A stretch of 64,000 nucleotides of DNA from Isoetes taiwanensis (GCA_021234155.1 JAJEKV010000064.1:126001-190000), one strand, 5' to 3'. Positions 22,367 to 34,936 are shown, numbered from the stretch's first letter. The notes: generated by a model not told the origin, from the letters alone. Numbers and translations are program-made.

Positions 22367-25300
22367 AAAAACCAACAGAAGTCAAAATGTTAGGTCATCC
22401 TCGCTTGCCGGTAATTTCTTGTGCATACCGGCTAACCGGAAGTTTGGATGCATGGAGGCCATCGGCATGAGAGAAATGAGTCGAAAAAGCGGGAACCGAC
22501 GTGAGGATGGAGAGTTCCTGACTGCACGATTTTTCCCATACTCCATGGAGTGTGCAATTCATACTTGGATTTTTAGTTAACAAGATTGGAGAATCATCTC
22601 CATGGATTGTCGGCAGCATAGAGGAGTATCTTGCAAGTGGTTAGTCAAGGTACAATAAATGCATTGATAAACAAGTTTTTGTAGGTCTTTGTTGCCTAGC
22701 TTCATATGCATGATGTAGAGGAGAATTTTATTCAAACAGTAAACGATGGAAGAAATTTTGACGGACATTGAAGCTCATAGCAATCATCATAGACCAGACT
22801 GTTGGAAATATCACGAACATATGACTGATTAAAATAGTGCAGATGGCATTACCATTTGAAAAATAGTGAAGCATGTAGATGGCAAGCCTGAGGCATGGAA
22901 GGGGTATGGTCTACCAATGAGAGTTGTTAGGCCACATTATTGTCTTCTACATACATGTCATTCATTTTAGGGTTTCAACTGGCCACATCCTTACCACATA
23001 ACGGGACAACTCTACCTGAGACACTGTTAATCACAATGGGCTAAAGCAAGTTGTAGGCATGCATCTAGCTTTCTCTTGGCAAAGAGAGACATGATGGAAG
23101 TTGCGAGGATGGAAATCAAAGTTATACTTGCTCTTATTCTAATAATGCAAATTATTTGCTTAAATTTACATAATCTCCTAGCTGTGTATGGCTTATAACT
23201 TCAATATTTGATAGCCATGAAGATGTCTGTAAGATGTAAAAGCAGTATTTAATGGCAAGATTCAGCACAATTTGGGCATGCATGGCTATGGATGTAGCAG
23301 CCCCATCTAGCTTTGTTTCCAACAACTCAAGATACCTTCTTGTGTCATGGAGCATCTTCCTTTGTTCTTCACAAAGACAAAGATGTTGGATTTGAAGATA
23401 AAAATTTGGTTGTTTCAATGGCCTTTCTTATTGGGCAGAAACTGGTAAACATTCTGAGATTTAACTTGTTGAGACTGTACTCTTTAAGAGGTATATTTAT
23501 ATGCAGGTTAGTGCATGGAGGGATGTTTGTATCTAGACAAGCTGGGAAGAGTATAGAAAAGGTAGTCAAATCTCCATATCTGTTAACAAATAGGAGATTT
23601 TGTCAAGTGCATTAGTATGATCAAATAGTGTTTTCTTTTTCATGTTTTTATTTTTACTTTTTCTTATTCAAATTGTTTTAGGATGGGTTCTTTCCTTATT
23701 GGAGCTAATAAAGATTCTAATAATTGTTACAGAATTGGTGACAAGGGCCATTTTAGCACCCAATAAAAAGAAGCCTGCAGAGAGTAGTATTTAGGAAAAA
23801 TGGTGATCCAGTGCTCCCTACATATCCAACAAAGAGGATGAAGAAAAAAAGGATGAAAACCTGGTAAGTGAAGCAAGTTGGCTACATCTTCAAAAGCTGA
23901 GCAGAGCAATAGCAGACAATATTTTTTCTACTACCTTTTGCAATCAATTCAAACATTAGCCTGTCCTTTATTCTATGGTGCTATCGAGGCAAATTCTGCT
24001 GTTATTATTTTTGCTGTTATTTCTTATTCAAATGCAGGATGAGATTCGTGATCTATTGCCCAGTTTTGTCCTTTACATACAATGAATGCCAAGCATGCTA
24101 CAAGGATCAAGGTATTCTAGGACTTTTTTTTGTAGATATTTTGCTTCAAAATACAGCATAGTGACTCCATCTAGTTCTGTGCTTGTCGTATGACAATAAA
24201 TTTAACATGATATGAGAGTGGATGCATATTGAATGCACTATCTCTAGGGGATGAAGGATGATATTCTAGTATATTGTCTTGCCTTGTCTTTTTTGGTTAA
24301 AGCATGCTATTAGGCACATGGACAGATATAATTGCCTCTCTTCATATTTTTCTTTGTGATGCCACAGAACTATACTAGATGTACATGACAGAACAATTTT
24401 AGTTACAACTATATTCCTAAGAACTCTAGTAGCTAAATTATTTAGGATAAGTATATTTTGCCAAAAATGGAGTTCAGGGGAGATTATCTGTAGAATAAGG
24501 CAAAATGATCGTATCAAATGAGAGGAGGTCCGGATGGCCTTGGAGGAGATCGATCTGAAGGAATAGTATACATTGTAGTATACAGTGTTTTTTGACAGTG
24601 CTAGTTCTTGACTCAACATCAGTCAAGCCAAAATATACGGGTTCTATGGCTAGAGACCGTGCGAGATCAATCTAAACTAGCTAAATATGAACCATTGTAG
24701 ATATGCAGGGACGATAAATTATCTTTGTACATTATTTCATGGAAGTTAAGATCTGAAAATGCAAATGAAGATGTTAAACGCCCCTACCTTTCGTAGCAAG
24801 TTCAACGATCTTACAGAATCTCAAGGGAAATGAAGAGCAGATGGTTTGACGTCGGGCATTCCTAACTCGGACAATTTAACTTACAAATTTGTTAAGCGCA
24901 CTGTTTATGGAAATCGAACTTGAGCTAGGAAAATTAGCATCTATGTCATGATATACCGTGTGGCACAACTTCTAACTAATTCCTAGCATTAGTTTTGATA
25001 CCAATAAATGATGCCCAAATGTTTAACGCAATGGAGGTTCTTAGTCACCCTATATTTAGTAGCATCACAATAAATAAGGTACCAAGGGAGGGTACTTGAG
25101 AAAAGCCTTTGATACACATCTCATGCTATAAAATTCATACTCTACTAGATAATGTTGATTTTCTAATTACCAACTTACGCGTGCAATGTATCCAATAATA
25201 GCCAATTTCAATTACAACAGTGTAGCAAAATGGTACGCCCATCTACATTGTGGCCAATTTTCAATTACAACACTAGCAAAATGGTTTGCCCAATGGAACT

Positions 25301-25690
25301 GTGCCTAGCTACTTATCCCATATGGGCATTTGCCAGTATTCTTTAACTCCTCAAAGATTTGGGGTTTTCAAGAAATACCCTAGACATAATTGCATACGTC
25401 AGGCTTGGGGAGGGCTCCTTGAGCATAGCCCATAAAGGCCTAAAAGAATGTAGGCCTTATATGCCAAGTCACCTTCTGGAAAGGTCTTGGGAGGAAAGGT
25501 AAGAGCTCAACATCTAAGGAGGAGTTAGTGATGCAAATGGGTACCATCACCTTCACAAAATATCAATATTTTAAAATAGCAATTTTGATTTACTGTAAAA
25601 ACATGACTTTCAAGTATGATTTAAGCCACTTCACCCTCCGGCCATGAAGGGCAACCCTCCGTGCGCAGCACCTTGTTTAGTTTGTTTGTT
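22367..25690. other. anonymous DNA
   Basis: No exon chain or element was recognised. Open frames of up to about 115 codons (such as 24266-24619 minus) have no motif and no splice partners that I could see. Confidence 0.35.
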
Positions 25691-25694
25691 GAAG

Positions 25695-25842
25695 GTGCTA
25701 TGTGGAAGAGGCCATCATTAAGTTACAATGCAACGTGGATGAATCATTGATATTAGGGAGCATTCAAACAATTAAGTTACAATCTTGTTTCATAATTGTG
25801 TGTTACGCAATACAAAATGTTGGACCATCCACCTTGAAAGCT
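25695..25842 (+). repeat. about 150-bp direct repeat, copy 1
   Basis: It shares GAGGCCATCATTAAGT, ATTGATA and CAATCTTGTTTCATAATTGT with 25919-26067, in the same order. Confidence 0.85.
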
Positions 25843-25918
25843 ACAACATATACTTTTAACTACGTGTTATGTAGTAGATGATGCACAAATAGCAGTGGCA
25901 TTTATTTAATTTGTCTGT

Positions 25919-26067
25919 TGCTACTATGTGAAAGAGGCCATCATTAAGTCACAATGCAATGGGAATGAATCATTGATACTATGGAGCATTCAAATAACTA
26001 AGTCACAATCTTGTTTCATAATTGTCTGCTATGAATACACAATCTTGGACCATCCACCTCAAAAGCT
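25919..26067 (+). repeat. about 150-bp direct repeat, copy 2
   Basis: The second copy of 25695-25842, offset by about 225 bases. The spacer 25847-25910 resembles 22207-22270. Confidence 0.85.
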
Positions 26068-26115
26068 TTCTTAACTTGAGAGAATGCAGCTTTAAAATCT
26101 GAATTTGTAATAGTG

Positions 26116-26308
26116 TCCTCTCACATGGCACATACAACATATGAAGGACATACAATAAGTAGAATATGGAGGACATAATAAGACAGACCCATGAAACTTT
26201 TAAAACCCTGGAACTGCATTTGTAACTTGCAGTGTTCTCTCATGGCACATACAACATGGAGGACATATAAATAGGACAAACACATTGAAGCTTTTAAAAG
26301 CTGGGTTT
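26116..26308 (+). repeat. two diverged about 90-bp direct repeats
   Basis: Both copies (near 26116-26210 and 26232-26308) contain ATGGCACATACAACAT, GGAGGACAT and CTTTTAAAA in the same order. Confidence 0.65.
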
Positions 26309-28739
26309 GACTATTGTAGGGGAGGATTTGGGAGCTCCATGTCTCATGTGAATTATTCCAAGGAAGTTTCCTATGAGTAGTTTCTTCTTGGACTTTGTTG
26401 CATGCCATTTCTTGGAGGTTGTCTTTGCATCAATTAATCATAGACAGATTCATCTGTCTTGCCGGTGCATTCATATTTCGCGCATCCACCAAGTGAATCG
26501 CCAAGAATATATACTGGTCTAGATGGTTTTGGACTTTATTTCATCATTTTACTTTGTCCTCAATTAACTCTGACCATCCTGTATCATGATTTAAGAATGA
26601 GATTCTCCTCAATGAGCTTGCAAACACTTCAAAATCCTTCGAGATGATTATGCCTATGAGTTCGGAGAGGTCAAAGTTGCTATAGTAAGCTTGTGCGTTT
26701 GAGGTTACTATTCCTGCACAAACCATGCTAGTATAATTCTATTTCATTAAGAAATGGCAAAGCAATTCTAAAATTTAGGTTTTGGTTGACGAATATGCAC
26801 TCATTGATATATACCTGTTGCTGAGATTCATGTTGTAGTTGAAGAATATGCACTCATTGATGCATACTTATTGCTCGTCTCAAATGTAAAATCTGCCAAT
26901 AAGAAGCTCCATTCAGTCATTCACCAAGTCAAAAGCATAGTTATGGCATAGAAAAAGATTCTGCTCCTGCTGCAAAAATGGTACTACTGCCATTGAACAA
27001 AGCTCTATAATCAAAGTCACATGAGAAAGTTGGGGAGTCGAAAGACAGAAGCTGAAGAAGATATCCAAGCCGTGTATCCTAACAAAAAAGATGAGTGCAC
27101 AATAAATCATCATCATGACTTTAACCCATGAAAGGACAACTGGAAACTTCATAAGAGAGAAAATACTGAGGTTTTCCCTTCATTTGCAGAATGGCAACCA
27201 TTTTTAATTGGTCGTAAAGGATTGATTAAGTGCTGAAGGTATGCTAGATTATGAAATTAAATCCAATAGCACACAACATCATACATTGTGTCAGCAATAT
27301 GCACATAAATCCACACAGCTCTTTACAGTAGTAAAGAGGGATAACGAAAAAGGAGTCTTGAATAAAAAGAGGACCCACCCATAATGGTCCTTTCAGGTTT
27401 GTCTAGAGAGCATACAGAATCAGCTCTGGCACCAACACATAAGGGACTTAACACTAATCTAACTATAAGTTACCAGTAACTGCTGCTGGCTTGGGCAAAA
27501 GGAAATGTAAAGCAAGCCCTACACCAACGGAAAAAATTAGCGGCCCTTCTATTTGCCTTGAGCTTGACCTTATTTATTCTCTGTATTTTGGCCATGATTA
27601 ACTAAAACAACATTTTTGGCCTAAGTAATAGTTGGCATGAACTCTAGGCACTGCAATATTTTCAGTTCAGACATATGCCGTGGAATTTAGTGAAGTTACA
27701 CTATATTGTGGACATTGGAGTTTGCATTTTCGTGAATGGGAGATGGAGATGCAGACTACTCTGTCTGAGCACTAATTAAGCATACAATTTATATACATTA
27801 TTTACAAATAAGCACCTGATATGGCCTCTTGTTGGTTGATCCATGCACGGAAGGATAATCTACAAATAAAGCCACTATTATTATAATCAGGAACTTATCC
27901 AGATGATGCCATCAGACATCAATACCTTCAGTGACAGGATTAGATGAAGAGATGTCAATCTACAAAGAACATTACCCCTAAAATTATTAGCATTGGGAGA
28001 CTAAAATATCTAAAATCATTTTTATGTTGACCAATTTTTCGTGATGATTAATACAGATCCATGGCCTTAGGCACTCCTAAGTTAAGGCCGCCACCACAAT
28101 TTGACCACCAAAATGACTAATCCATGCATAACAATGTGTGGCACACCATGAAACACCTATGTAAAGGAAAGCACTATAGGCATGCTTTTGTGGCAATAAC
28201 ACGAAATAGATTAGAATTTATCAACTATGATCATCCTTGTCTTTCCTACCTCTTTCTGAAGTATCCTACTCTGATGTTCTCATGTTTAGCAAGATCTTCC
28301 ATTATAGGACCAGTATAAACTGTGCTGTTCCAATGATCTTTGAATGTATAACCATCTCTAAAAGACAAAGTGTATATTGCTTAGAAGAGCCCTTCTGGAA
28401 TCTAATCCAACACATGTTGTTTGTCTAATTATTTCTCATGATAGCTAAAGCTAGTACAAATACTCTACTCTAGACTAATAGTTATTAAAAAAATGATGTA
28501 GCATGCAACTTATTAAAGATTACCTTCAACAGACCCATGCCTAGGATCTCCTGCAGTTCAACTGCAGCCTAAACTTCGAAGATTTGCTGGATCTCCAAGA
28601 TGAGAAATAGTCCATGGAGATCGAATGATCCTGCATAGGGTATTCTTCAGAGGCATTTCAGTGCAATACGCAGGGATCAAAGCAATTAAAATAATATGTA
28701 ATTTGAGACAGATCATGTTCTAAATAAAGGGTATTACCT
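26309..28739. other. anonymous DNA
   Basis: No gene recognised. If the small gene at 28740-29151 is real and longer, further 3' exons could lie here, but none could be assigned. Confidence 0.35.
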
Positions 28740-29151
28740 TCAAATACTATCAGTTCTCCCTAAATCTGGAATCCTTAAAGAATCGCATGTGCCATCAAAC
28801 TTCAAAGCTCTACGGTAGATATAACCAAATATGATGTAAAGGAAAACTGCAGTGATTATGCACTCATGTTTGCATTCATCTCTAGAAAGTTCTAAATATG
28901 AGGGAAGAATACACTTGGTTTAAGACTAAAAAGGCAAAAACGAAATTACCAGAGACAAAGGAATTACCTGAGAGGTAGCTTTGTAAGGTAGCCAGTTGGG
29001 CTAAAATTGTGCTAGCCGATCTACACATTTCAGAAATCATCCGTTGCCTTTCTCTTCTAAATTCCTTCTGGCTCATCATCATCATAATATTGATGCCTGC
29101 GAAGATAACTAAGTCGGAGTTAAAAGGACCGGAAACGCCATTTGCGTGCAT
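28740..29151 (-). CDS. putative two-exon small membrane protein, unrecognised
   Basis: Exon 1 (29151-28968) and exon 2 (28846-28740) join in phase through a GT-AG intron (donor CTCAG/GTAATT, acceptor CTGCAG) to give 96 residues. The first exon has a hydrophobic run LVIFAGINIMMMM followed by a basic stretch QKEFRRERQRM; the second opens with VFLYIIFGYIYRRALKFDG, a likely membrane segment with basic flank. The chosen start is an ATG in ATGCACGCAAATGG; an upstream in-frame region to about 29262 could extend it. I do not recognise the family. The correct phase across the intron and the protein-like composition are the only support, so chance remains possible. Confidence 0.4.
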
Positions 29152-29640
29152 GCTTCCTCCTCGCCATATGTAATTGGAGAGGAGAGCCTTTGGCCTGCAA
29201 TGTGGCATATGCATGCTAAAAACCGAAAGGGGGCGAATGCAAAAATTGAAACCCAATCGCACTCAATTTTTTTTTTCCCAATTTTTGGAATGTCGGATTT
29301 TTTTCCTGGCGATCAAAGGCCCCAAAACCTTAGGGAAATCATCTAAGAAAAATTCCAAAAAACTTTTTCTCCAGACCGGATAATCCCAAATTAACAAAGT
29401 TGATATATACATATGGAAAGCTATTGCAAAGAAGTCTTGAAAGATAAGTCTAAAAGGTCATATTTGGGGGAATTGAAGCAATTTCAACACCATATAGTAT
29501 TCCGCTTGAAATCTTATAGTATTTTGCGAATCTTGTTATACAGTATAGCAAATTTTGTACTTGCATACCCCACAAACGAGGAACTTTACGTACGGTGTAG
29601 ATTAAGGAATAAGGGATGAATATGCCTATTCAACAGCTCT
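29152..29640. other. anonymous DNA
   Basis: Possible promoter region of the small minus-strand gene candidate. No motif was assigned. Confidence 0.3.
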
Positions 29641-29714
29641 CGTTGCCCGGAGTCACCCCCGTGTGAATATGCACCCAAACCAAAGGGGGTTTAAGGGGGA
29701 TTTTAATTATATGT

Positions 29715-29860
29715 GTTGGACCCAATGGTGTCAATGGTAGTTATGTGTTGGTTATTAATGTCAATGGTTGTTATATATTGGTTGTTATGTGTTGGTTGTT
29801 ATGTGTTGGGGGATTTAATTTTTATATGTTGGATGTTAATGGTTTGTGTTGCAAAAAAAA
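29715..29860 (+). repeat. degenerate TGTTGGTTGTTATG tandem repeat
   Basis: Short units of the form GGTTGTTATGTGTTGG and TCAATGGTTGTTAT recur several times in about 130 bases. Confidence 0.6.
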
Positions 29861-29889
29861 AATTTTGGCCCCTTCGGGGCTTTAGGGAC

Positions 29890-29915
29890 GTCACACCCCC
29901 CCCCCCCTGGTGTGA
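29890..29915. repeat. hairpin with C-run loop
   Basis: GTCACACC and GGTGTGAC are perfect inverted repeats enclosing a run of C. Just upstream, near 29868-29880, GGCCCCTTCGGGGC forms a second small hairpin. Confidence 0.75.
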
Positions 29916-30513
29916 CAAAAATTTTAGAATTCAAACCAGAAAAAAACTAGAATTCATTTGAGGCTTTCATCACTTGTAGCTTTTGAATTTCATCACAATA
30001 AACAAATAGAACATAAGTAGAAGTTACCATAAAGATAGAGCAGATTGATCCCATTATTCTGAAAGTCATAAAGTTTGCAACACCCATACACAAACATTTT
30101 TCAACTGGAATTTAACAGCAGCCTTTGGCCTCCATGGATTCTTGTACCAAAGTGGGAAACTTTTCTGCTTGTTAGCACAAGGATCTAGAAGCCTCAAAAT
30201 CTAAAAATGCATGGTAATTTTTTGCAAGCTTCATTCGGAATGAGCCATAAAACAATATCCAATAATGCAATCCTGTATTAATCAGCTGGTAGGATGTGAA
30301 AGCCTACCAAACCCGGCCGGAAAATTGCTGTTTTAACATAGATAACTTAACCAAACATATCCATATCATACACTATCAAAGAGATCTCGGAGAGAGCTTT
30401 CCAACGCAATAAAAATCATCTCAAACAGAGCTCTGGATCAAAAGATATGATAAGAAATGTGTTGCCAGCAGGGAAACTGCACAACATGCGCCCTTCAAGC
30501 CCTTCATGTGCCC

Positions 30514-30684
30514 ATTATGCATCACACACACAAAAAGAGGGCTTTTGTTGTGAGCCATTGGTTGTTGATCATTATGCACCACACGCACAAAAAAGGGCTT
30601 TTGTTGTGAGCCATTGGTTGTTGACCATTATGCACCACATGCACAAAAAAATGGCTTTTGTTGTCAGCCATTGGTTGTTGACCA
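30514..30684 (+). repeat. 57-bp tandem repeat, three copies
   Basis: Units begin ATTATGCA(T/C)CACA at 30514, 30571 and 30627 and contain GGCTTTTGTTGT, AGCCATTGGTTGTTGA. The same open frame repeats through all three because 57 is a multiple of three; the 56-base step at the end breaks this. Confidence 0.88.
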
Positions 30685-30849
30685 TTGGAAAAAAAAAAAG
30701 GCTAAAATCAATGGCTCAGAAATGGTGCACTCTAGATGTACGCATTAGTACATCCATTTGAATACATCACGAAATCATAGGAAAACCTTAGTGAAAAGCG
30801 TACAAAAACACAAAGAAAACCCCCTGTTATTATGCTACATATTCTAGGA

Positions 30850-31590
30850 AAAGAGATGACATGTGACAAAAAAATAAGAGGATTACACTTTCCCAAGGCA
30901 AATACATCAATTCAGTCCTTACCAAGTTCAATATGGAAGATTGTAATCCAGTCACAGCACCAATAGTACCTGGTACTAAAATTTTCAAGAAAATGTGTCA
31001 AAAGACAAAACAAGAACAAGAAGAGATAATGGAGATTCCATATAGGCCATTGATAGGAAGTCTCTTATATACTGCTAACAATATAAGACCTACATTGCAT
31101 TTATTGTATGTGTTAAGCAGGTACAATTATAGCCCTGGAAAGGGTCATTGGCAAGCTGCAAAAAAGGTTCTAAAATATTAGGGAACCATGAATGTAGTTA
31201 TAGTATATGACTCAGAAGATTTAAAATAAATGTCATATTGTGATGCAGACTGGTGTGCAGATTTAGAGGAGTGAAAATCAACCTCTGGTTATGTACTTAT
31301 GCTTAAAGGAGGACCTATCGGTTGAAGAAACAAGAAACAATTTGCTCTATCACCTGCAGAATCAGAGTACGCTGCTATAACACTAGCAGCAAAGGAAATT
31401 GTCTGGGCAAGAAGATTACTAGATGAGCTTGGAGTTAGTCAATCAGAAGGTACACAACTTTTTTGTGACTATTTGAGATGTATTTCTATGACTAAAAACC
31501 TAGTCTTGCACTAGAGGACTAAACACATTGGAATGGAAATTCATTTCATTAGAGATATCACAAATATATATTTATCCTCTAAGCCGCCAT
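30850..31590 (+). pseudogene. Ty1/copia RT-RNase H relic
   Basis: Copia hallmarks follow in order: KFNMEDCNPV, YRPLIGSLLY, RPTL, SRYNYSPGKGHWQAAKKVLKY (30930-31180), then YCDADWCADLEE, KSTSGYVLML and AESEYAAITLAAKE of the RNase H domain, ending at KHIGMEIHFIRD. In-frame stops interrupt it at several places. It starts near where the 17.7-19.7 kb copia relic stops in domain terms, so it could be a displaced part of a similar element, but no LTR was found. Confidence 0.85.
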
Positions 31591-31830
31591 GGTTTAAATA
31601 CATCCGTGAAATCTTTGTTAAATTCAAAATCACTGCCCCACAATTTTTTTACAACAATAAGTGCATGAATGTTGTCATCAAAGACTATAGTCTTTGAGCG
31701 GAGGACGTCACTATTCATGCTAAAGGGTGAAGAATGAATTCATCCTTTTAAGGGTGAAGAATGAATCATAGTATATAGAGCAATCTGATCTTTTTTATCT
31801 TTTTAGCAGTGTATTTTCACTCCTCTTTTA

Positions 31831-32102
31831 GTTTAGCACTATCTTTTCCATGGCTAGAATAAAACTCGGATGGGTGGCCTATGGTTTGCAAACATGTTGA
31901 CTTATGGGGGTTGCTAGCAATTGTATCAGCGATGATTCCCAACGTGGCAGACCTTCTATATGGAATATGCTTAGTTTGTCTACTAGTTGTAGGAGATTTT
32001 GTCCCTTAACTACTGGTAGCTAGCTAGTCTAAAGGTTAGTCTAGTCCTAAAAATTAATGCACAGAAGCAGTCTAATATGGTGAGTGAAATTAAAGTTATG
32101 CC
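31831..32102 (+). mobile_element. Cassandra-like 5S-bearing element, copy A (3' part)
   Basis: The 5S-like part is short: GGCTAGAATAAAACTCGGATGGGTGGCC (31851-31880), split here as GGCTAGAATAAAACTC and GGATGGGTGGCC. A tail of about 220 bases follows that aligns with the tail of copy C (GTTGACTT, CAACGTGGCAGACCTTC, GTCTACTAGTTG). Confidence 0.65.
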
Positions 32103-32340
32103 CCTGATAATACTGCTAGCATCCTGCCTTCTAGGGTGGGATTGGATCCTAGCCTACAAATTGAACATCTATCATAAAGTCTTGTCTGGCAAAGTGGGAG
32201 AAGTTAGAAGGGATTTAGGAACATGCGTGAAGTTAAGCATGCTTTGGCTGAAATAGAACTAGGATGGGTGACCTCCCTTTGACACATATTAGAATTTAAG
32301 TATTACAGAGAAGCGGTTCGAGTGTGGTGATTCTAGGATG
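32103..32340 (+). mobile_element. Cassandra-like 5S-bearing element, copy B (head and 5S part)
   Basis: After a head region shared with copy C, positions 32216-32276 read GAAGTTAAGCATGCTTTGGC and ACTAGGATGGGTGACCTCC. These match the central and 3' part of plant 5S rRNA including both blocks of its internal polymerase III promoter. The first about 45 bases of 5S rRNA are not recognisable, so it is not a normal 5S gene. Cassandra terminal-repeat elements are known to carry such a 5S domain in their LTRs; assignment to that family is inference. Confidence 0.75.
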
Positions 32341-32515
32341 ACGATTCTAAAAATATAGATAGATAGATAGGTAGGTAGGGGGTGGATAGGTCAGTCGGTA
32401 GGTAGGTAGGTAGGTAGGTAGGTAGGTAGGTAGGTAGGTAGATAGATAGTAGATAGACAGATAGAGAGATAGATAGATAGATAGCTAGGTAGCTAGGTAG
32501 GTAGGTAGATAGGTT
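32341..32515 (+). repeat. GATA/GGTA tetranucleotide microsatellite
   Basis: A compound array of ATAG and GTAG units (on this strand GATAGATA and GGTAGGTA runs) with few interruptions. It separates copies B and C of the 5S-bearing element. Confidence 0.95.
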
Positions 32516-32559
32516 TTTCAATATTTAAGGAGACCAAATTGGCCATGGAACCCTAGTGA

Positions 32560-32944
32560 TGCCCCTAGTGATGCTGGTAGAACCCTACTTCATAAGGTGG
32601 AATTGAATTCTATTCTACAAATTGAGCATGTACCACAAAAGCTTTGCCCAACAAAAGTGCGGGAAGTTGATAGGACCTAGGATCATGCGTTAAGTCAAGC
32701 ACGCTTTGATTGGAATAGAACCATTTGCCAAATGTATTGACTTCTAGGGGTGCTAGTAGTTTCTTCGGTGATGATCCTCAATGTGGCAGGATTTCTGTCT
32801 GGAATGTGCTCAGCTTGTCTACTACTTGTCGGAAATTGCAACCCTTAGCTAGTGGTAGGATAAGAAGGATGGCTAGTGTAAAGATTAGTTTAATCTTAAC
32901 AAATAAATATGCAGATAACATGGTGATGTGATATAAAAGTATTG
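32560..32944 (+). mobile_element. Cassandra-like 5S-bearing element, copy C (most complete)
   Basis: A head (CTACAAATTGAGCATG), a 5S-like core at 32672-32721 (CATGCGTTAAGTCAAGCACG, GATTGGAATAGAAC) and a tail to about 32944 are present. The GGATGGGTGACC block is deleted in this copy. One unit is about 380 bp. Ends resembling TG...CA and a primer-binding site were not found. Confidence 0.65.
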
Positions 32945-33549
32945 CTCTTAGTTCTACTTCACCATAAGCTATGACAATGAGCATGAGAGATATTCTGACG
33001 ACAAACCCATTATAGGATGCTCAATCCTCATTTTAGAAGCAGTTTAAACTGCAAAAATGGAATAGTATCTGATTCTAGATTCGGATTCTTGGATGAATGC
33101 CTGGACTATGGCAAAAGAACCTTGGGCAATGTGATTAGAAGAAAAGGGCCGAGAGGAGCAGATATTGCAAGCACCAGACTAGAAAGTCCTGAAGGAGATA
33201 GTACTATTGAAGGAAGTAGGTGTTCTTTTGGAGATAGACCACCTTGATTTAAGTTTGTAGACTCATTTTGCACTATATGACATGCCATAACACAAGAACC
33301 CTGGTAGTGCATTGCATTTGCTTCATATGTTCCAGTCCAATCCAGATCAAATCAATAAAAGATAAAGAATAATAATGATATTAAGCACGAAGGAACTTCA
33401 GACATTACTTATTCCTGGATAAGAATGGAAATCACATTATTATTTTCTATTGGTTGGCCAAGGGTTCACGAGGCATTTGACCTGCTCGTTATGAGGTTTG
33501 TCTCTTATGTCTTAAGCTCTTATTTAATATCAGCATGTCTGTTTTAAAG
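32945..33549. other. anonymous DNA
   Basis: A 76-codon open frame at 33017-33247 has no recognisable domain. Confidence 0.35.
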
Positions 33550-33559
33550 CTTTTTAAGC

Positions 33560-33820
33560 GTAGTGTTTTATTTTTTTTATTGAAGGACATCAATTTATTC
33601 ACCATCACAACATGAGTACATCACATTCTATGTATCACATGGAAGCCAATCCACTACCTAGCCGCAATACCTTATGCTAGGAGCTGCTTGCAAATTATCT
33701 AGTATATATGGCAGACTTAAGGTCTCTACCACATGATTGGTTGGTCATGCTTGAGCCCATGACCTCAGGACAATGAATTTCAAGTGTAATGTTTTGAGCT
33801 GAGACCATTATGCTGAATGA
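33560..33820 (-). repeat. tRNA-derived SINE-like element
   Basis: Read on the minus strand it has a box-A-like TGGTCTCAGCTCAA (near 33814-33801), a box-B-like GGTCATGGGCTCAAGC (33764-33749) about 40 bases on, a 180-base body and an A-rich end at the T-run near 33570. This is the usual SINE layout. Target duplications were not resolved. Confidence 0.5.
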
Positions 33821-33835
33821 AATCCTGCAAGATAT

Positions 33836-34936
33836 TTACTTACCCCTAATGTTTTAGCCTTTTAGCCATTGCCCATTGGATCTTGCATATCCTAGGTGTT
33901 GCATTTTCTTTGGAGTTGTGGGATGCAAATGCTATGGCAATGCAAGCAAACCTAAGAGCTATATATTTCTTTGTTCTGCGCAAAGGAAGAGCAGAGCAAG
34001 TCTGATACTAGTTATATTTTGTTTATTTGAGCTTTGCAAAGATATTCTTGCCTTAGTTTTCAGCTCCTGATGATGTTACTATGGACTCAGAAAGTTCAAA
34101 TTTATAATATCTCTACCTCTTCACATTTTTGTCCCTCTGGACTTTTCCATATTGTTGCTGCTTTAAAAAAATTACAGCTTGAGCATACAATTAATGGTGT
34201 TGAATTTTGGCCTACCCTTGGGTAAGAAGGGCTTTATGTCCTAAGTGATTTGCCTTTTTTTAGCTAGCTTCAACTGGTGCACCAAGACAAATGGTGAGAG
34301 ATTGAATTTCATCCGTCTTTCATAAATTCCAAATGTACAAATGTATTGAGAAACACAACAAATTGATATATATGATCATCTACGCAAGAATTTTGTGCAG
34401 GATTTGGTGCCAAGAGATAGATTAGAGGTTTGTTTCAAAGCTCAGCTAGATTTGAAAGAGGTTTGTTTAAAAGCTTAGCTATCTATTGCAAAATGCTAAA
34501 TTTTAATTCTCGCTAGCAGCACCTACGGCAATATGCAATATATTCAAAACCAAACTTTCTTCGTAGAACAAATCTTAGGTGATACGTGACTTTGTATATT
34601 AGGGAACTAGTGGCTGGTAAGGCATGGAGCAGGCTTGGCTCAATATTCATCAACATAAAGCTCCCTCTTTACCTTTTATATCGGAAAATAAAAAAGCTCT
34701 ATAAGGAATTAAAATGAACTACATCCAATAGATAAGGAGGCATCTCTGCATTTAGGAAGCGTCAATAGAAACACCAAGGTAGCTTCCTTTTCTAAGAATA
34801 GAAAGCCAGAATTGGTTGCATAAGTTTAGGATTCATGGAAAACTAATAAAATACTAATCTTTTGTTATGTATGTTGTTATATCTTTACAACCTCACATCA
34901 AACTTAATTAAACATGTTAAACGTAAACGACTATAA
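33836..34936. other. anonymous DNA
   Basis: No gene or element recognised. Confidence 0.35.

Noticed and set aside
32212-32276. A true 5S rRNA gene
   Set aside because: The first third of 5S rRNA is unrecognisable and the ends do not pair; it fits a 5S-derived element better.
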